Source: Caballeronia calidae (GTDB lineage: Bacteria; Pseudomonadota; Gammaproteobacteria; Burkholderiales; Burkholderiaceae). From it: a stretch of DNA of 64,000 nt. Location: positions 239,143 through 303,142 of the forward strand of contig NZ_FCOX02000004.1 in assembly GCF_900044055.2 (NCBI RefSeq), given 5' to 3'. Position 1 is the stretch's first letter, and each line of letters begins with the position of its first letter. Position numbers and translations under genes: made by a program. Below are positions 7,294 through 15,511 of the stretch, in pieces. The notes below the pieces were generated by a model. It did not search any database, was not told the DNA's origin, and worked only from the letters and a program-made list of their open reading frames with translations.

Positions 7294-9166
7294 CAAGCCA
7301 ATCATCGACATCGCGATTGATGACAGCCAATTTCGCGAGTTCTACGAGATGTTCCAGGAGTACGAGGAACGTCTTGCGGAGATGCCCGAAGACTGGCGTC
7401 GCGTTGATGACACCGTGCGCAAGGCGGAAAAGGCCATGGCCGGCGTGTCGGGCGCATCGGCATCTTCGAAAGAGTACTTGATGATCGCGGCAATCCAGGC
7501 GGACGCGATCGCGAAGGGGATCGACAAGGCGACCACCGCGAACAAGTCGTTTGCACACTCTGCAAAAGAGGGCTATTCGTGGATGTCGAAGACTGAGAAG
7601 TCTGCGCTGAATGTGGCGAAATCGGTTTTTGATATGGGCAAGTGGCTTCTGAAGCTTGGCGCCATCGGCGGCGGCGTCGCTGGCTTAGGTGGAATTGTCG
7701 GCACGATGGGAATGCGCGAACTGGCCAGAGGCGCGGTTTCCGATCAGCGTGAAGCGCGCGGTGTCGGCGTCACCACTGGGCAGTACAAGGCTTTCTCCCA
7801 GGACTTCGGGCGGTACGTTGATCCGTCGATCCTGAATAAGGTCTCTAATGCGCAGAATAGCTACGAAGGCCGGATGTGGCTGGGTCAGGCAACTGGCTTC
7901 GACCAAAATCGAGTGACAAACGAGAGTCCGGACCAACTTGCGATTCGAGTATTGACGCGCGCGCACGAATGGTGGCAGAAGACTACTCCAGAGATGCGCA
8001 CAGAAGAAAACATGCGTTCTACGGGTTTCTCTCAATCCGGTATGTCGCTTGAGGATATGCGCCGGATCGGCAACACGCCGATCGAAGAGCTGCGGTCCGC
8101 AGGAAAGAACTACGGCGCAGACCAAGGCGCGCTGAATGTCAGCGACAAATCAACGAATGCCTGGTACGAGTTTGAGAACCAGCTTCAGCGCGCGGGCAAC
8201 ACGATCGAGACGGCGCTCACCACCAAACTGTCTGAGCTAGCTCCGTCGCTGAGCGACTTTTCAAAGTCTCTGACGCAAGATGCGAGCAAACTGATTAATG
8301 ACATTCTCACGCCCGAGAATCTGAAGGGGATTGAGGATGGGATAAGCTCGCTGACGAGCTACCTTGGCTCGCCACAATGCAAAGAGGACATCAAGAGTCT
8401 TGCAGCCTCCGTGAGCAGCATAGCCTCCGGTGCAAAAGGGTTTGCTGAACTCATCAATAAAGTCCTGAATCCGTTCTCGGATACGCCAGCCGCACAATCG
8501 GCTCAAGATCAAAAGCAGATCGGCGCAGGATTGAGCGCAGCCTGGGCAGATGTCAAGAACGGAAATCTGTCCGGCGCGTGGGAGAAGGTGAACGCGCCGT
8601 TGCCGGGGGCGCAGCCGCAGGGCACCATGCAAGAGAAGCTAGACGCGGTTCGTCACGGGCTCAACATGCCGTTGGACCCAAAGGCCCATCTCGCCGAGCT
8701 GAACAAGCAATATGGCCTGCCTGCAGGCACGCTCGAGGGAATGTGGAAGAAGGAATCATCCGAAGGGAAGAACCTGACCGGACCGAAGTTGAAAGGCGGA
8801 GATCAGGCTATAGGCGACTTTCAGTTCACTGCGGCCGCATGGAAAGACTGGGGAAAGGGCGGCGACCGCTTGAGCTTTAACGATGAAGCGGATGCCGCAG
8901 GGCGGTATATGTCGTCGCTCCAAAAGCAGTATAAAGGCAACATCGGAAAAGCTCTCGCGGCGTACAACTGGGGGCCTGGAAATGTGAACAAGGCAGTTGC
9001 GGACGGCGGCGAAAACTGGAACAACCGCCTTCCCAATGAAACCGCGAACTACCTTGCGCAGATTCTCTCCGAGATCAAGAGGCAAAATTCGTCCAAACCA
9101 GCGCTCAAAGTGACGAACAGCACCTCCGCTCAGGTAGCCATGCAAGCCAACGCTGCAGGGCTATGA
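7286..9166 (+). CDS. Tape measure protein with C-terminal lytic transglycosylase domain
   Basis: The 626-residue protein starts with a charged helical region, has a glycine-rich hydrophobic segment around residues 118-142 (LLKLGAIGGGVAGLGGIVG), and a long helical middle. Its C-terminus carries an SLT-type transglycosylase: catalytic Glu490 in the MWKKESSEG motif, GDFQFT near residue 512, and AAYNWGPGNV around residue 557. Such fusions set tail length and locally cut peptidoglycan during DNA entry. The GTG start overlaps the chaperone extension. At 626 residues the tape is short, suggesting a fairly short tail. Confidence 0.85.
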   Translation: MSNKPIIDIAIDDSQFREFYEMFQEYEERLAEMPEDWRRVDDTVRKAEKAMAGVSGASASSKEYLMIAAIQADAIAKGIDKATTANKSFAHSAKEGYSWMSKTEKSALNVAKSVFDMGKWLLKLGAIGGGVAGLGGIVGTMGMRELARGAVSDQREARGVGVTTGQYKAFSQDFGRYVDPSILNKVSNAQNSYEGRMWLGQATGFDQNRVTNESPDQLAIRVLTRAHEWWQKTTPEMRTEENMRSTGFSQSGMSLEDMRRIGNTPIEELRSAGKNYGADQGALNVSDKSTNAWYEFENQLQRAGNTIETALTTKLSELAPSLSDFSKSLTQDASKLINDILTPENLKGIEDGISSLTSYLGSPQCKEDIKSLAASVSSIASGAKGFAELINKVLNPFSDTPAAQSAQDQKQIGAGLSAAWADVKNGNLSGAWEKVNAPLPGAQPQGTMQEKLDAVRHGLNMPLDPKAHLAELNKQYGLPAGTLEGMWKKESSEGKNLTGPKLKGGDQAIGDFQFTAAAWKDWGKGGDRLSFNDEADAAGRYMSSLQKQYKGNIGKALAAYNWGPGNVNKAVADGGENWNNRLPNETANYLAQILSEIKRQNSSKPALKVTNSTSAQVAMQANAAGL

Positions 9167-9167
9167 C

Positions 9168-9920
9168 ATGTCGTTATCCGATACCGTTTCCGCAGCGTTT
9201 CGCAGCACATACGATCTTGCGTTTCAGATCTCGCCGATCATACTGAACGGAGGGATTGTCGCTGGAACGCTGGGCGGCATGATGCCAATCATCGGCCTGA
9301 ATGGGCAACTCACATCGCTTGCATCAAGCGTTCTGACCGGAGGGGGGCTCAGCCTAGACGACTTCTATGCGAGGTTTGTTCCGCTGCCGGGAAGCGCGGT
9401 AATCAGCAACGCTATCGGAACGTATCCGTTCGCAAATCAGCAAGTGGCGGCGAATGCGATCATCACGCAACCGAGGCACGTTTCCATGATGATGATTGCC
9501 CCAGTGAAGGATGCATCGGGATACCTTTCGAAGCTGGCCTTGTTTACGGCACTGCAAACTTCGCTGCAGGCACATTGCAATGCGGGCGGGACGTTCCATG
9601 TTGCAACGCCTTCTTTCCTATTCACCGACTGCCTGTTAACGAGCATGACGGATGTGACGACGGGAGAGTCGAAACAACAGCAGATTCAATGGCAGCTCGA
9701 TTTCGTGAAGCCGCTTGTCACGCAGCAAGCGGCGCTCGCGGCTTATAACGGACTGATGGGAAAGATCGCTGGTGGTGCACAGGTGCTGCAATCGTCGGCA
9801 GCAGGCACATCGATTTGGTCCAGCGCAGTGGCGGCTGCGGGGTCGGCAGTGCAGGGTGCCGTGCCGGGCATCACTGGCATGTCGGGTGCCGTCAATACGT
9901 TCCTATCGCAACCGTCATGA
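9168..9920 (+). CDS. Baseplate protein, Dit-like
   Basis: This 250-residue protein lies one base after the tape measure gene and before the plug and hub genes, where myophages of this type encode a Dit-like or hub-adapter protein. The central part (ALFTALQTSLQAHCNAGGTF, then FLFTDCLLTSMTDVTTGES) resembles Dit-like N-terminal domains, with strands that form a ring at the tail tip. The C-terminus is Ala/Gly-rich and probably flexible. No signal peptide is credible. The assignment is by order and general pattern and is moderately sure. Confidence 0.6.
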   Translation: MSLSDTVSAAFRSTYDLAFQISPIILNGGIVAGTLGGMMPIIGLNGQLTSLASSVLTGGGLSLDDFYARFVPLPGSAVISNAIGTYPFANQQVAANAIITQPRHVSMMMIAPVKDASGYLSKLALFTALQTSLQAHCNAGGTFHVATPSFLFTDCLLTSMTDVTTGESKQQQIQWQLDFVKPLVTQQAALAAYNGLMGKIAGGAQVLQSSAAGTSIWSSAVAAAGSAVQGAVPGITGMSGAVNTFLSQPS

Positions 9921-10195
9921 CGACCCTTGTTCCATTCAACCCATCGAACGCGACGTCGCCTCCGTTCCAGGCAATTTTCATTCTTGATGGTCAGGCATAT
10001 AGCGGCGTCGCAACGTGGAACCTCACTGCGCAACGCTGGTATCTGACGCTTCTGGACCAGAGCGGCAAACCTGCGTGGAGCGGCGCTCTTGTTGGCTCCC
10101 CATTGAGCGCCGATATTTTCCTAGCTCCCGGCATTTTCTCGAGCTCGACGATCCTGTATCGAGAAGATTCCGGAAACTTTGAAGTGACACCGTAA
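9917..10195 (+). CDS. Baseplate plug protein
   Basis: The 92-residue protein is read from the ATG at 9917, which overlaps the stop of the previous gene. It contains the pattern WNLTAQRWYLTLLDQSG followed by GxLVGSPLSADI, which I associate with the small phage baseplate plug family (Pam3 gp18-like). These proteins close the tail channel between the hub and the tube. The position directly before the hub gene fits. Confidence 0.65.
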   Translation: MTTLVPFNPSNATSPPFQAIFILDGQAYSGVATWNLTAQRWYLTLLDQSGKPAWSGALVGSPLSADIFLAPGIFSSSTILYREDSGNFEVTP

Positions 10196-10196
10196 C

Positions 10197-11192
10197 ATGC
10201 GCTATTACGACATTGCCCTGAGCGACACCGGCAGCGCCACGCCGAACAAACGATGGACGTCTCATCCCGGTGGGATCTTCGACCCTGAGGCGCAGAATAT
10301 CGAGTTTGACATCCCGGTCGCTGCCCTTGGGGCGCCGATGGGTGCGCAGAGGTTAACCATCGAAGGCATTTCGCTGGAAGACCTACAGCAGCCTCAAGCG
10401 TACACGGGCAATCAGCTGTTGATGAAAGGCGGGATGCAAGCAGGACTTCCGCTAGCAAACGCGAAGCAAGCCGGACCGTTGCTCGCCGGGCGGGTATTTC
10501 AGTCTTTTGCCAACTGGGAAGGCACTGAGATGACGCTCGATTTTGTGCTGACTCCGACGCAATACACGCCGAGCGAGCCTGGCAACTTCGTTTTGAACTG
10601 GGTGGCAGGCACCAAGCTATCGGACGCGTTGCAGCAAACGCTGTCGGTTGCCTTTCCTGATCTTCCAATCTCGATCAATATCAGCGACCAGATCGTCGCG
10701 AACCGGACGATCCCGCACGCGTCCAAAACGCTCACTGAGTTGGCGCAGTTCATTCTGCAACTGACCGACGGCCAGTTCCTGGGGGCGAGTTACACGGGTG
10801 TCAGCGTCGTGGCACAGAACGGCAAAATATTGGTCTTCGACTCGACCTACACGCCTGAAGCCATCCAACTGCAGTTCACCGATTTCGTTGGCCAGCCAGC
10901 ATGGATCGACGTGAATCAGATGCAGCTCAAGCTTGTCATGCGCGGCGACCTTCAGGTCGGAGGGCGGATAAAGATGCCGCAGCTTACATATGCCAGCGAT
11001 TTTGGTCCTGCAATCATTCCGGCAACCGCAGGAATAGTGCAGACGGCGGCGACGTCTGCTCCTTCGAGCTTGAACAATTCGCTAACCTTCCAGGGCACGT
11101 TCTCGATCATCGCAATGCGTCACATTGGCAACTATCGCTCGCCCGACGGCGCGAGCTGGGTCACCGTCGTCAACTGCGTTCCGGTTTCGTAG
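10197..11192 (+). CDS. Baseplate hub protein (gp27/gpD-like)
   Basis: The 331-residue product shows the layout of a hub protein: an N-terminal beta domain, a central helical/beta segment (KTLTELAQFILQLTDG, around residues 177-192), and a C-terminal beta domain ending GASWVTVVNCVPVS. It is encoded between the plug and spike genes, the usual order. Hub trimers bridge the tail tube and the spike. The gene starts one base after the previous stop. Confidence 0.7.
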   Translation: MRYYDIALSDTGSATPNKRWTSHPGGIFDPEAQNIEFDIPVAALGAPMGAQRLTIEGISLEDLQQPQAYTGNQLLMKGGMQAGLPLANAKQAGPLLAGRVFQSFANWEGTEMTLDFVLTPTQYTPSEPGNFVLNWVAGTKLSDALQQTLSVAFPDLPISINISDQIVANRTIPHASKTLTELAQFILQLTDGQFLGASYTGVSVVAQNGKILVFDSTYTPEAIQLQFTDFVGQPAWIDVNQMQLKLVMRGDLQVGGRIKMPQLTYASDFGPAIIPATAGIVQTAATSAPSSLNNSLTFQGTFSIIAMRHIGNYRSPDGASWVTVVNCVPVS

Positions 11193-11193
11193 C

Positions 11194-11877
11194 ATGGCCG
11201 ACAACTATTCGAAGCTCTGGCTTCAAAACAGTCTGAACCAGGTTGCTATCACGCGCGCGCAACAGGCTATCGAAAGTCTGGGGCGAGCGCTTCCCTGTCG
11301 AGTGACGGCGGTGGAGGGCGCGATCGTGACCATCGCGTTCGAGATGGACACCGCGCCGTGGACACTTCCGCCAATCACGATTCCAAAGGCTGAAAGCCCG
11401 TGGATTCGGATGCCGACTCAAGTCGGTGACCAGGGCGTCACGATGCCGGCCGACGTCTATCTGGGCGGTGTGTCGGGCCTAGGCGTAGGCACCGCAGATT
11501 TCAGGCAGGCGGGAAATCTAGAGGCCCTGGTCTTCGTGCCGGTGAGCAACGCGAGCTCGCCACCGATCGACCAGGACGCCGCGCAAGTGCAAGGACCGAA
11601 CGGCACGATTCTGCGCACGACAGAAGGTACGACGTCCTCAATCGTTACCGATCAGAATGGCACGACGATCACGTTTGGCACGACATCGCTGGTGATCAAT
11701 GCGACCGGGATCACTCTGACGGTTGACGGCCAGACTTTCACATGGGGTGGTTCTCGGGCGGTCTCAACGCTTCCTATCCAGGCTCCTGACGTCGTATTAC
11801 CGAACGGCGGCGTGAATGGCCATTATCACAGCGGTGTCCAGCACGGTAGCGACAACACCGATCCAATGACCGGCTAA
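11194..11877 (+). CDS. Baseplate spike protein (gpV/gp45-like)
   Basis: The 227-residue protein has an N-terminal OB-like domain (residues 30-130), a repetitive Thr/Gly beta region typical of an intertwined spike (TDQNGTTITFGTTSLVINAT), and a C-terminal tip containing NGHYHSGVQHG. The HxH motif is known in P2- and phi92-type spikes to bind an iron ion at the point. The ATG at 11194 is chosen because it directly follows the hub stop; the frame upstream is a shadow. The spike pierces the outer membrane. Confidence 0.8.
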   Translation: MADNYSKLWLQNSLNQVAITRAQQAIESLGRALPCRVTAVEGAIVTIAFEMDTAPWTLPPITIPKAESPWIRMPTQVGDQGVTMPADVYLGGVSGLGVGTADFRQAGNLEALVFVPVSNASSPPIDQDAAQVQGPNGTILRTTEGTTSSIVTDQNGTTITFGTTSLVINATGITLTVDGQTFTWGGSRAVSTLPIQAPDVVLPNGGVNGHYHSGVQHGSDNTDPMTG

Positions 11878-11892
11878 CAGGGAATTCCGAAC

Positions 11893-12240
11893 ATGCGGAC
11901 TTGGGGCCGAGTATGGGACGAGGAGGGCGATGCGACGTGGGTGCTCGTCCAGACCGACGCGAACGGCTACAACGATAACGTTTACCTTACGGCGCTTTGT
12001 CAGGTCCTGAAACTGAACCTCGGTGAAAGCCCGTTCTACGCGAATTATGGCATTCCGGCGCAGCAGACCGTCATCACGCAGGTCTTCCCTGACTTCTATG
12101 TGATGCAGGTGCAGCAACAGTTCGCGTCCTACTTCGCATCGTTGACGATCATGCGCGTGCAGAATGTCTCGTCTCCAACTTATAACGTAACTGTCGTCAC
12201 TCACAGTGGCGCAATTCTCACGAGAACTGTAGCGACATGA
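11893..12240 (+). CDS. Baseplate wedge protein (gp25/gpW-like)
   Basis: This 115-residue protein lies between the spike and J-like genes, as do gp25/gpW wedge subunits. It shows the expected pattern of an N-terminal strand region, a helix-rich centre (VYLTALCQVLKLNLGESPF) and a C-terminal beta hairpin. The LxLNLGESPFYANYGIP segment is characteristic of these proteins, which initiate sheath assembly. It ends in a four-base overlap with the next gene. Confidence 0.75.
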   Translation: MRTWGRVWDEEGDATWVLVQTDANGYNDNVYLTALCQVLKLNLGESPFYANYGIPAQQTVITQVFPDFYVMQVQQQFASYFASLTIMRVQNVSSPTYNVTVVTHSGAILTRTVAT

Positions 12241-13652
12241 GCACGATCCCGCTTGTCATGACGGCTACCGGCCCCGTGCCGACGGCGCCCGCTACGCTTT
12301 TGCAGAATCTCATCAATGGTGTTGCGGCCACTAATCCGGGCTACACCGCGAATCTACCCGGTGGGCTGATTGAAGACATCTCATCGACGGACGTGGGCGC
12401 GCTAACGACAATCGATCAAGCTCGCGTGGATGCCGTCAACAGCGTCACACCTTACGGTGCTAATGCCTTCGTCCTTGCGCAACTCGGCACCCAATTCGGT
12501 CTTCCACAGGGAACGCCGACCAATGGCAATGTGCTAGTCGTTCTCAGCGGGCCATCAGGGTATGTCTTTGCGCCGGGCTTTACTGTTGGCGATGGCACGA
12601 ATCAATATGCCCTACAGGATGGCGGAGTAATCGAGTCATCCGGCCAGACTTCGCAGCTCTATGCTGTGGCGACGAATAGCAATATCTTTGCGATTCCCGC
12701 GAACACCGTGACGCAAATCGTCACGACGTTGCCTGAGGAGTACGTCGACCTGATTACCGTGACGAATCCGCAGGCGGGCACGTCTGCGGCAGGATCGGAG
12801 AGCGTGCAGAGTTATAGATCGCGTGTGTTACAGGGCGGAATCGTCACTTCGACGGGGACGCCGGCATATCTGAAGACGTTGCTCGAGAAAGTTGTCGGTG
12901 TGCAGGCTCGGCTCATCTCGGTCAACCAGGTCACGGGCGGGTGGCAGATCATCTGCGGTGGTGGTGACCCCTATGCGGTCGCGAATGCGATCCTTCAGGC
13001 GGTACCCGACATCGCGACGTTGCAGGGCTCTCAGCTTGCGATCAACGGCATGACAAATGCCAACCCGGTGGTCATAACGACGAATCTCGCCAGTGGGTAC
13101 GCGAACGCTTCGACGTTCGTGGTGGCGGGCGCGTCGCCGAGCGCGTTCAACGGCACATACACGGTTGCATCGGTATCGGGAGACACGATCACCACGACCA
13201 CCAATGGCAGCGGTTTTGGCAGCTACGTCAGTGGAGCGAAGTTTTCGCCAAACCCACGAAACGTGAGCGTGTCGCTTTTTCAGAACCCGAACACGTACAG
13301 CATCCTGTATGTGAACCCGCCACAGCAGATCGTTACGCTGTCCGTCACCTGGAATACCACGCTGACTGACTTCACCTCTGGAACGACCGTCAATCAGTTG
13401 GCCGCACCCGCATTGCAGGCATATCTGAATTCTATATATGCTGGGCAGCCGATTAACGAGCTCGCGATGACCGCAGTATTTCAGGGCGCTGTTTCGACTA
13501 TCATCGACGCGTCGAACATCACAACGCTTGAATTCTCGGTGGAGATCAATGGCAATCCGGTGAGCCCGACCGTTGGCACGAGCATCATCCCGTCGGACCC
13601 GGAGAGCTACTTCTTCTGTTCGAACACCGGCGTGACAGTGGCGCAGGGGTGA
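12237..13652 (+). CDS. Baseplate J-like protein
   Basis: The 471-residue protein resembles baseplate J/gp47 proteins: an N-terminal helical region, a beta domain (GNVLVVLSGPSGYVFAPGF), and the conserved segment TNPQAGTSAAGSESVQSYRS near residue 175-195, which corresponds to the family pattern preceding the arginine-rich helix. It carries a Ser/Thr/Gly-rich insert at about residues 275-345 that looks like an extra beta domain. It forms the wedge with the gp25-like protein. The ATG overlaps the previous stop (ATGA). Confidence 0.8.
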   Translation: MSTIPLVMTATGPVPTAPATLLQNLINGVAATNPGYTANLPGGLIEDISSTDVGALTTIDQARVDAVNSVTPYGANAFVLAQLGTQFGLPQGTPTNGNVLVVLSGPSGYVFAPGFTVGDGTNQYALQDGGVIESSGQTSQLYAVATNSNIFAIPANTVTQIVTTLPEEYVDLITVTNPQAGTSAAGSESVQSYRSRVLQGGIVTSTGTPAYLKTLLEKVVGVQARLISVNQVTGGWQIICGGGDPYAVANAILQAVPDIATLQGSQLAINGMTNANPVVITTNLASGYANASTFVVAGASPSAFNGTYTVASVSGDTITTTTNGSGFGSYVSGAKFSPNPRNVSVSLFQNPNTYSILYVNPPQQIVTLSVTWNTTLTDFTSGTTVNQLAAPALQAYLNSIYAGQPINELAMTAVFQGAVSTIIDASNITTLEFSVEINGNPVSPTVGTSIIPSDPESYFFCSNTGVTVAQG

Positions 13653-13655
13653 TCC

Positions 13656-14555
13656 ATGCAGATCGAGTCATTTTCGACCGCTCCGCTTCAGGGTGTCGTT
13701 CCCAGCTATCTGTATTGGGAATTTTCGGATGACGATGACTTGCAGGCATTCGTCGCCAACTTCAATGATCTCGCGCAGGGATACCTGGACTGGTTCAATC
13801 AGACTCCGCTGGCTGTCTATACGTCGCCGTTCATATACGGGCCGTTGCTCGACTGGATTGGGCGAGGGATCTATGGAATTAGCCGTCCTGTGCTGTCATC
13901 GACAGCTAACCTGAGGCTTGCCGGATACAACGAGAATCCGTACAACACGGTCAGTTACAACGGTCTCTTCTATTCGACGAATCAAACCGCGTCGGCATCG
14001 AACGATGACATCTACAAGCGGGTGATGACGTGGCATCTGTATCGAGGTGATGGACAGCAGTTCACGATGCAGTGGCTGAAAAATCGTATTAGTCGATTCG
14101 TGAATGGCGCGAATGGGATGGATTGGCCAGTGCTTAACGATCCGCCGAATATTACCGTGTCGGGGAATGTCTTCACGGTGACGTCGTACGACAGCGTGGC
14201 GTATCAGGCACTTCAGCTCTGCTACGCGAATTCGATCCTGGAATTCCCGTTTCAATATCAGCTCGTCTTTATCACGGATAGTTTCGTGAATGACGGCGGG
14301 GTGTTGTATCTGCCCATCGCGCTCTCATACCCGACTGATCCGACTGGATTGCCCGATGGAGCGGTGTGGTGGAACGGCGGGGTGATCTCGGTGATTCCCG
14401 GCGTGATCCCCGACCCGACAGCGCCGCCTCTGTACTTCGATTTCACCTTTCCGCCTGATCTGCTCGCTCTCGGTGGCGGAAATCTGCCTCTCACGAATCC
14501 CGGCTCTGGCACGGGTCAACTCTGGAACAACGGCGGCGTCGTCTCGATCGCCTGA
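13656..14555 (+). CDS. Baseplate/tail protein (gpI/gp48-like position)
   Basis: The 299-residue protein follows the J-like gene, where tail protein I or a similar wedge-tip protein is expected. Its N-terminal region is aromatic-rich and partly helical (YLDWFNQTPLAVYTSP), with repeated Tyr/Asn stretches. It carries two copies of a short motif: WWNGGVISVIPG near residue 240 and WNNGGVVSIA at the very C-terminus. The small protein encoded at 15280 ends in almost the same motif. It is probably the adapter that attaches the fibre proteins. Confidence 0.65.
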   Translation: MQIESFSTAPLQGVVPSYLYWEFSDDDDLQAFVANFNDLAQGYLDWFNQTPLAVYTSPFIYGPLLDWIGRGIYGISRPVLSSTANLRLAGYNENPYNTVSYNGLFYSTNQTASASNDDIYKRVMTWHLYRGDGQQFTMQWLKNRISRFVNGANGMDWPVLNDPPNITVSGNVFTVTSYDSVAYQALQLCYANSILEFPFQYQLVFITDSFVNDGGVLYLPIALSYPTDPTGLPDGAVWWNGGVISVIPGVIPDPTAPPLYFDFTFPPDLLALGGGNLPLTNPGSGTGQLWNNGGVVSIA

Positions 14556-14560
14556 TACCT

Positions 14561-15277
14561 ATGACCATCTTCATGTTCGCCAACAACGTCAATACGACGT
14601 TGGCGGGGCCGATTTCGCCCTCAGCAACCTCGCTCACACTCTCCAGCGCGGCAAATCTGCCCTCATCGATCCCGGCCGGGCAGGTGCTCGTGATCGGGCT
14701 CAATGATGTCGGAACCCGCCAGAACTTCGAGATTATCTATGCGACGTCGATTTCTGGTGCGACATTGAGCGGGCTGTTGCGAGCCCAGGAAGGCACGACC
14801 GCGCTTTCATGGGGAACGGGCGATTTCGCGTATAGCGCACCGACCGCCGGTCAGATGCGGTCGTTCGGTCAGATTTCGGAGCCAAACACGTGGAGCGGTG
14901 ATAACACGTTCACCGAGCCGGTTGCCATTGCGCCGGCGGTGTCACCGGGGCAGGCGGTGAATATCGATCAGTTCCCCGCGATTCTGAGCAGCAGCAATGG
15001 ATCGCAGACGTTTCCGTCTCTGGAGATCGGAACGGGCTTCATCCTCAAGTTCGGCGAGGCTGCAACGAATGGATCCGGGTCGATGATAGCCACCTTCGCC
15101 GATGCGTTTCCGAATAACTGGCTGACAGGAGGTGGAACCGTCGTAAATGGATCGGCCATCGTCAACTCCGTGACATTGCGCAGCCTCAACAAGACTGGCA
15201 TCCAGCTGGACGTGTTGAATGCGGCTGGATCGCCAATCTCGGGCGTGAATGTCAGTTGGTACGCGCTGGGCTACTGA
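14561..15277 (+). CDS. Tail fibre protein with gp53-like C-terminal domain
   Basis: The 238-residue product has an N-terminal segment typical of phage fibre base domains (SATSLTLSSAANLPSSIPAG, then GATLSGLLRAQEGTTA), a short linker, and a C-terminal domain with FILKFGEAATNGSGS and FPNNWLTGG, a pattern seen in the putative tail-fibre gp53-like C-terminal domain thought to touch the host surface. No signal peptide is present. It probably joins the baseplate and works beside the tailspike at 15512. Confidence 0.7.
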   Translation: MTIFMFANNVNTTLAGPISPSATSLTLSSAANLPSSIPAGQVLVIGLNDVGTRQNFEIIYATSISGATLSGLLRAQEGTTALSWGTGDFAYSAPTAGQMRSFGQISEPNTWSGDNTFTEPVAIAPAVSPGQAVNIDQFPAILSSSNGSQTFPSLEIGTGFILKFGEAATNGSGSMIATFADAFPNNWLTGGGTVVNGSAIVNSVTLRSLNKTGIQLDVLNAAGSPISGVNVSWYALGY

Positions 15278-15279
15278 TT

Positions 15280-15501
15280 ATGACTGGCATCTACGGACTA
15301 CCTCAATCGCTGACTGGCGATGAGATCGTGACAATTCTTCAAGAGCAGAACGGCCTGATGGTCAAGTGCTCAATGCGACTCTCCGATCTCGCATCAATCT
15401 GCTCATCGTCGTCCATGGCGTGGGCATCACAACTTCCCATCACTAAACCGTCCAACCCGGGCGTCGTTTGGAACGACGGCGGCGTACTCTCCATCTCCTG
15501 A
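15280..15501 (+). CDS. Small phage protein ending in a WNxGGVxSI motif
   Basis: This 73-residue protein starts at the ATG at 15280, two bases after the fibre stop codon; the longer frame upstream is not supported. It may act as a fibre chaperone or tail-tip adapter, as small genes between fibre genes often do. Its C-terminus (NPGVVWNDGGVLSIS) matches the C-terminus of the baseplate protein encoded at 13656. Nothing else in it is recognised. Confidence 0.6.
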   Translation: MTGIYGLPQSLTGDEIVTILQEQNGLMVKCSMRLSDLASICSSSSMAWASQLPITKPSNPGVVWNDGGVLSIS

Positions 15502-15511
15502 GAAAAGCAAA

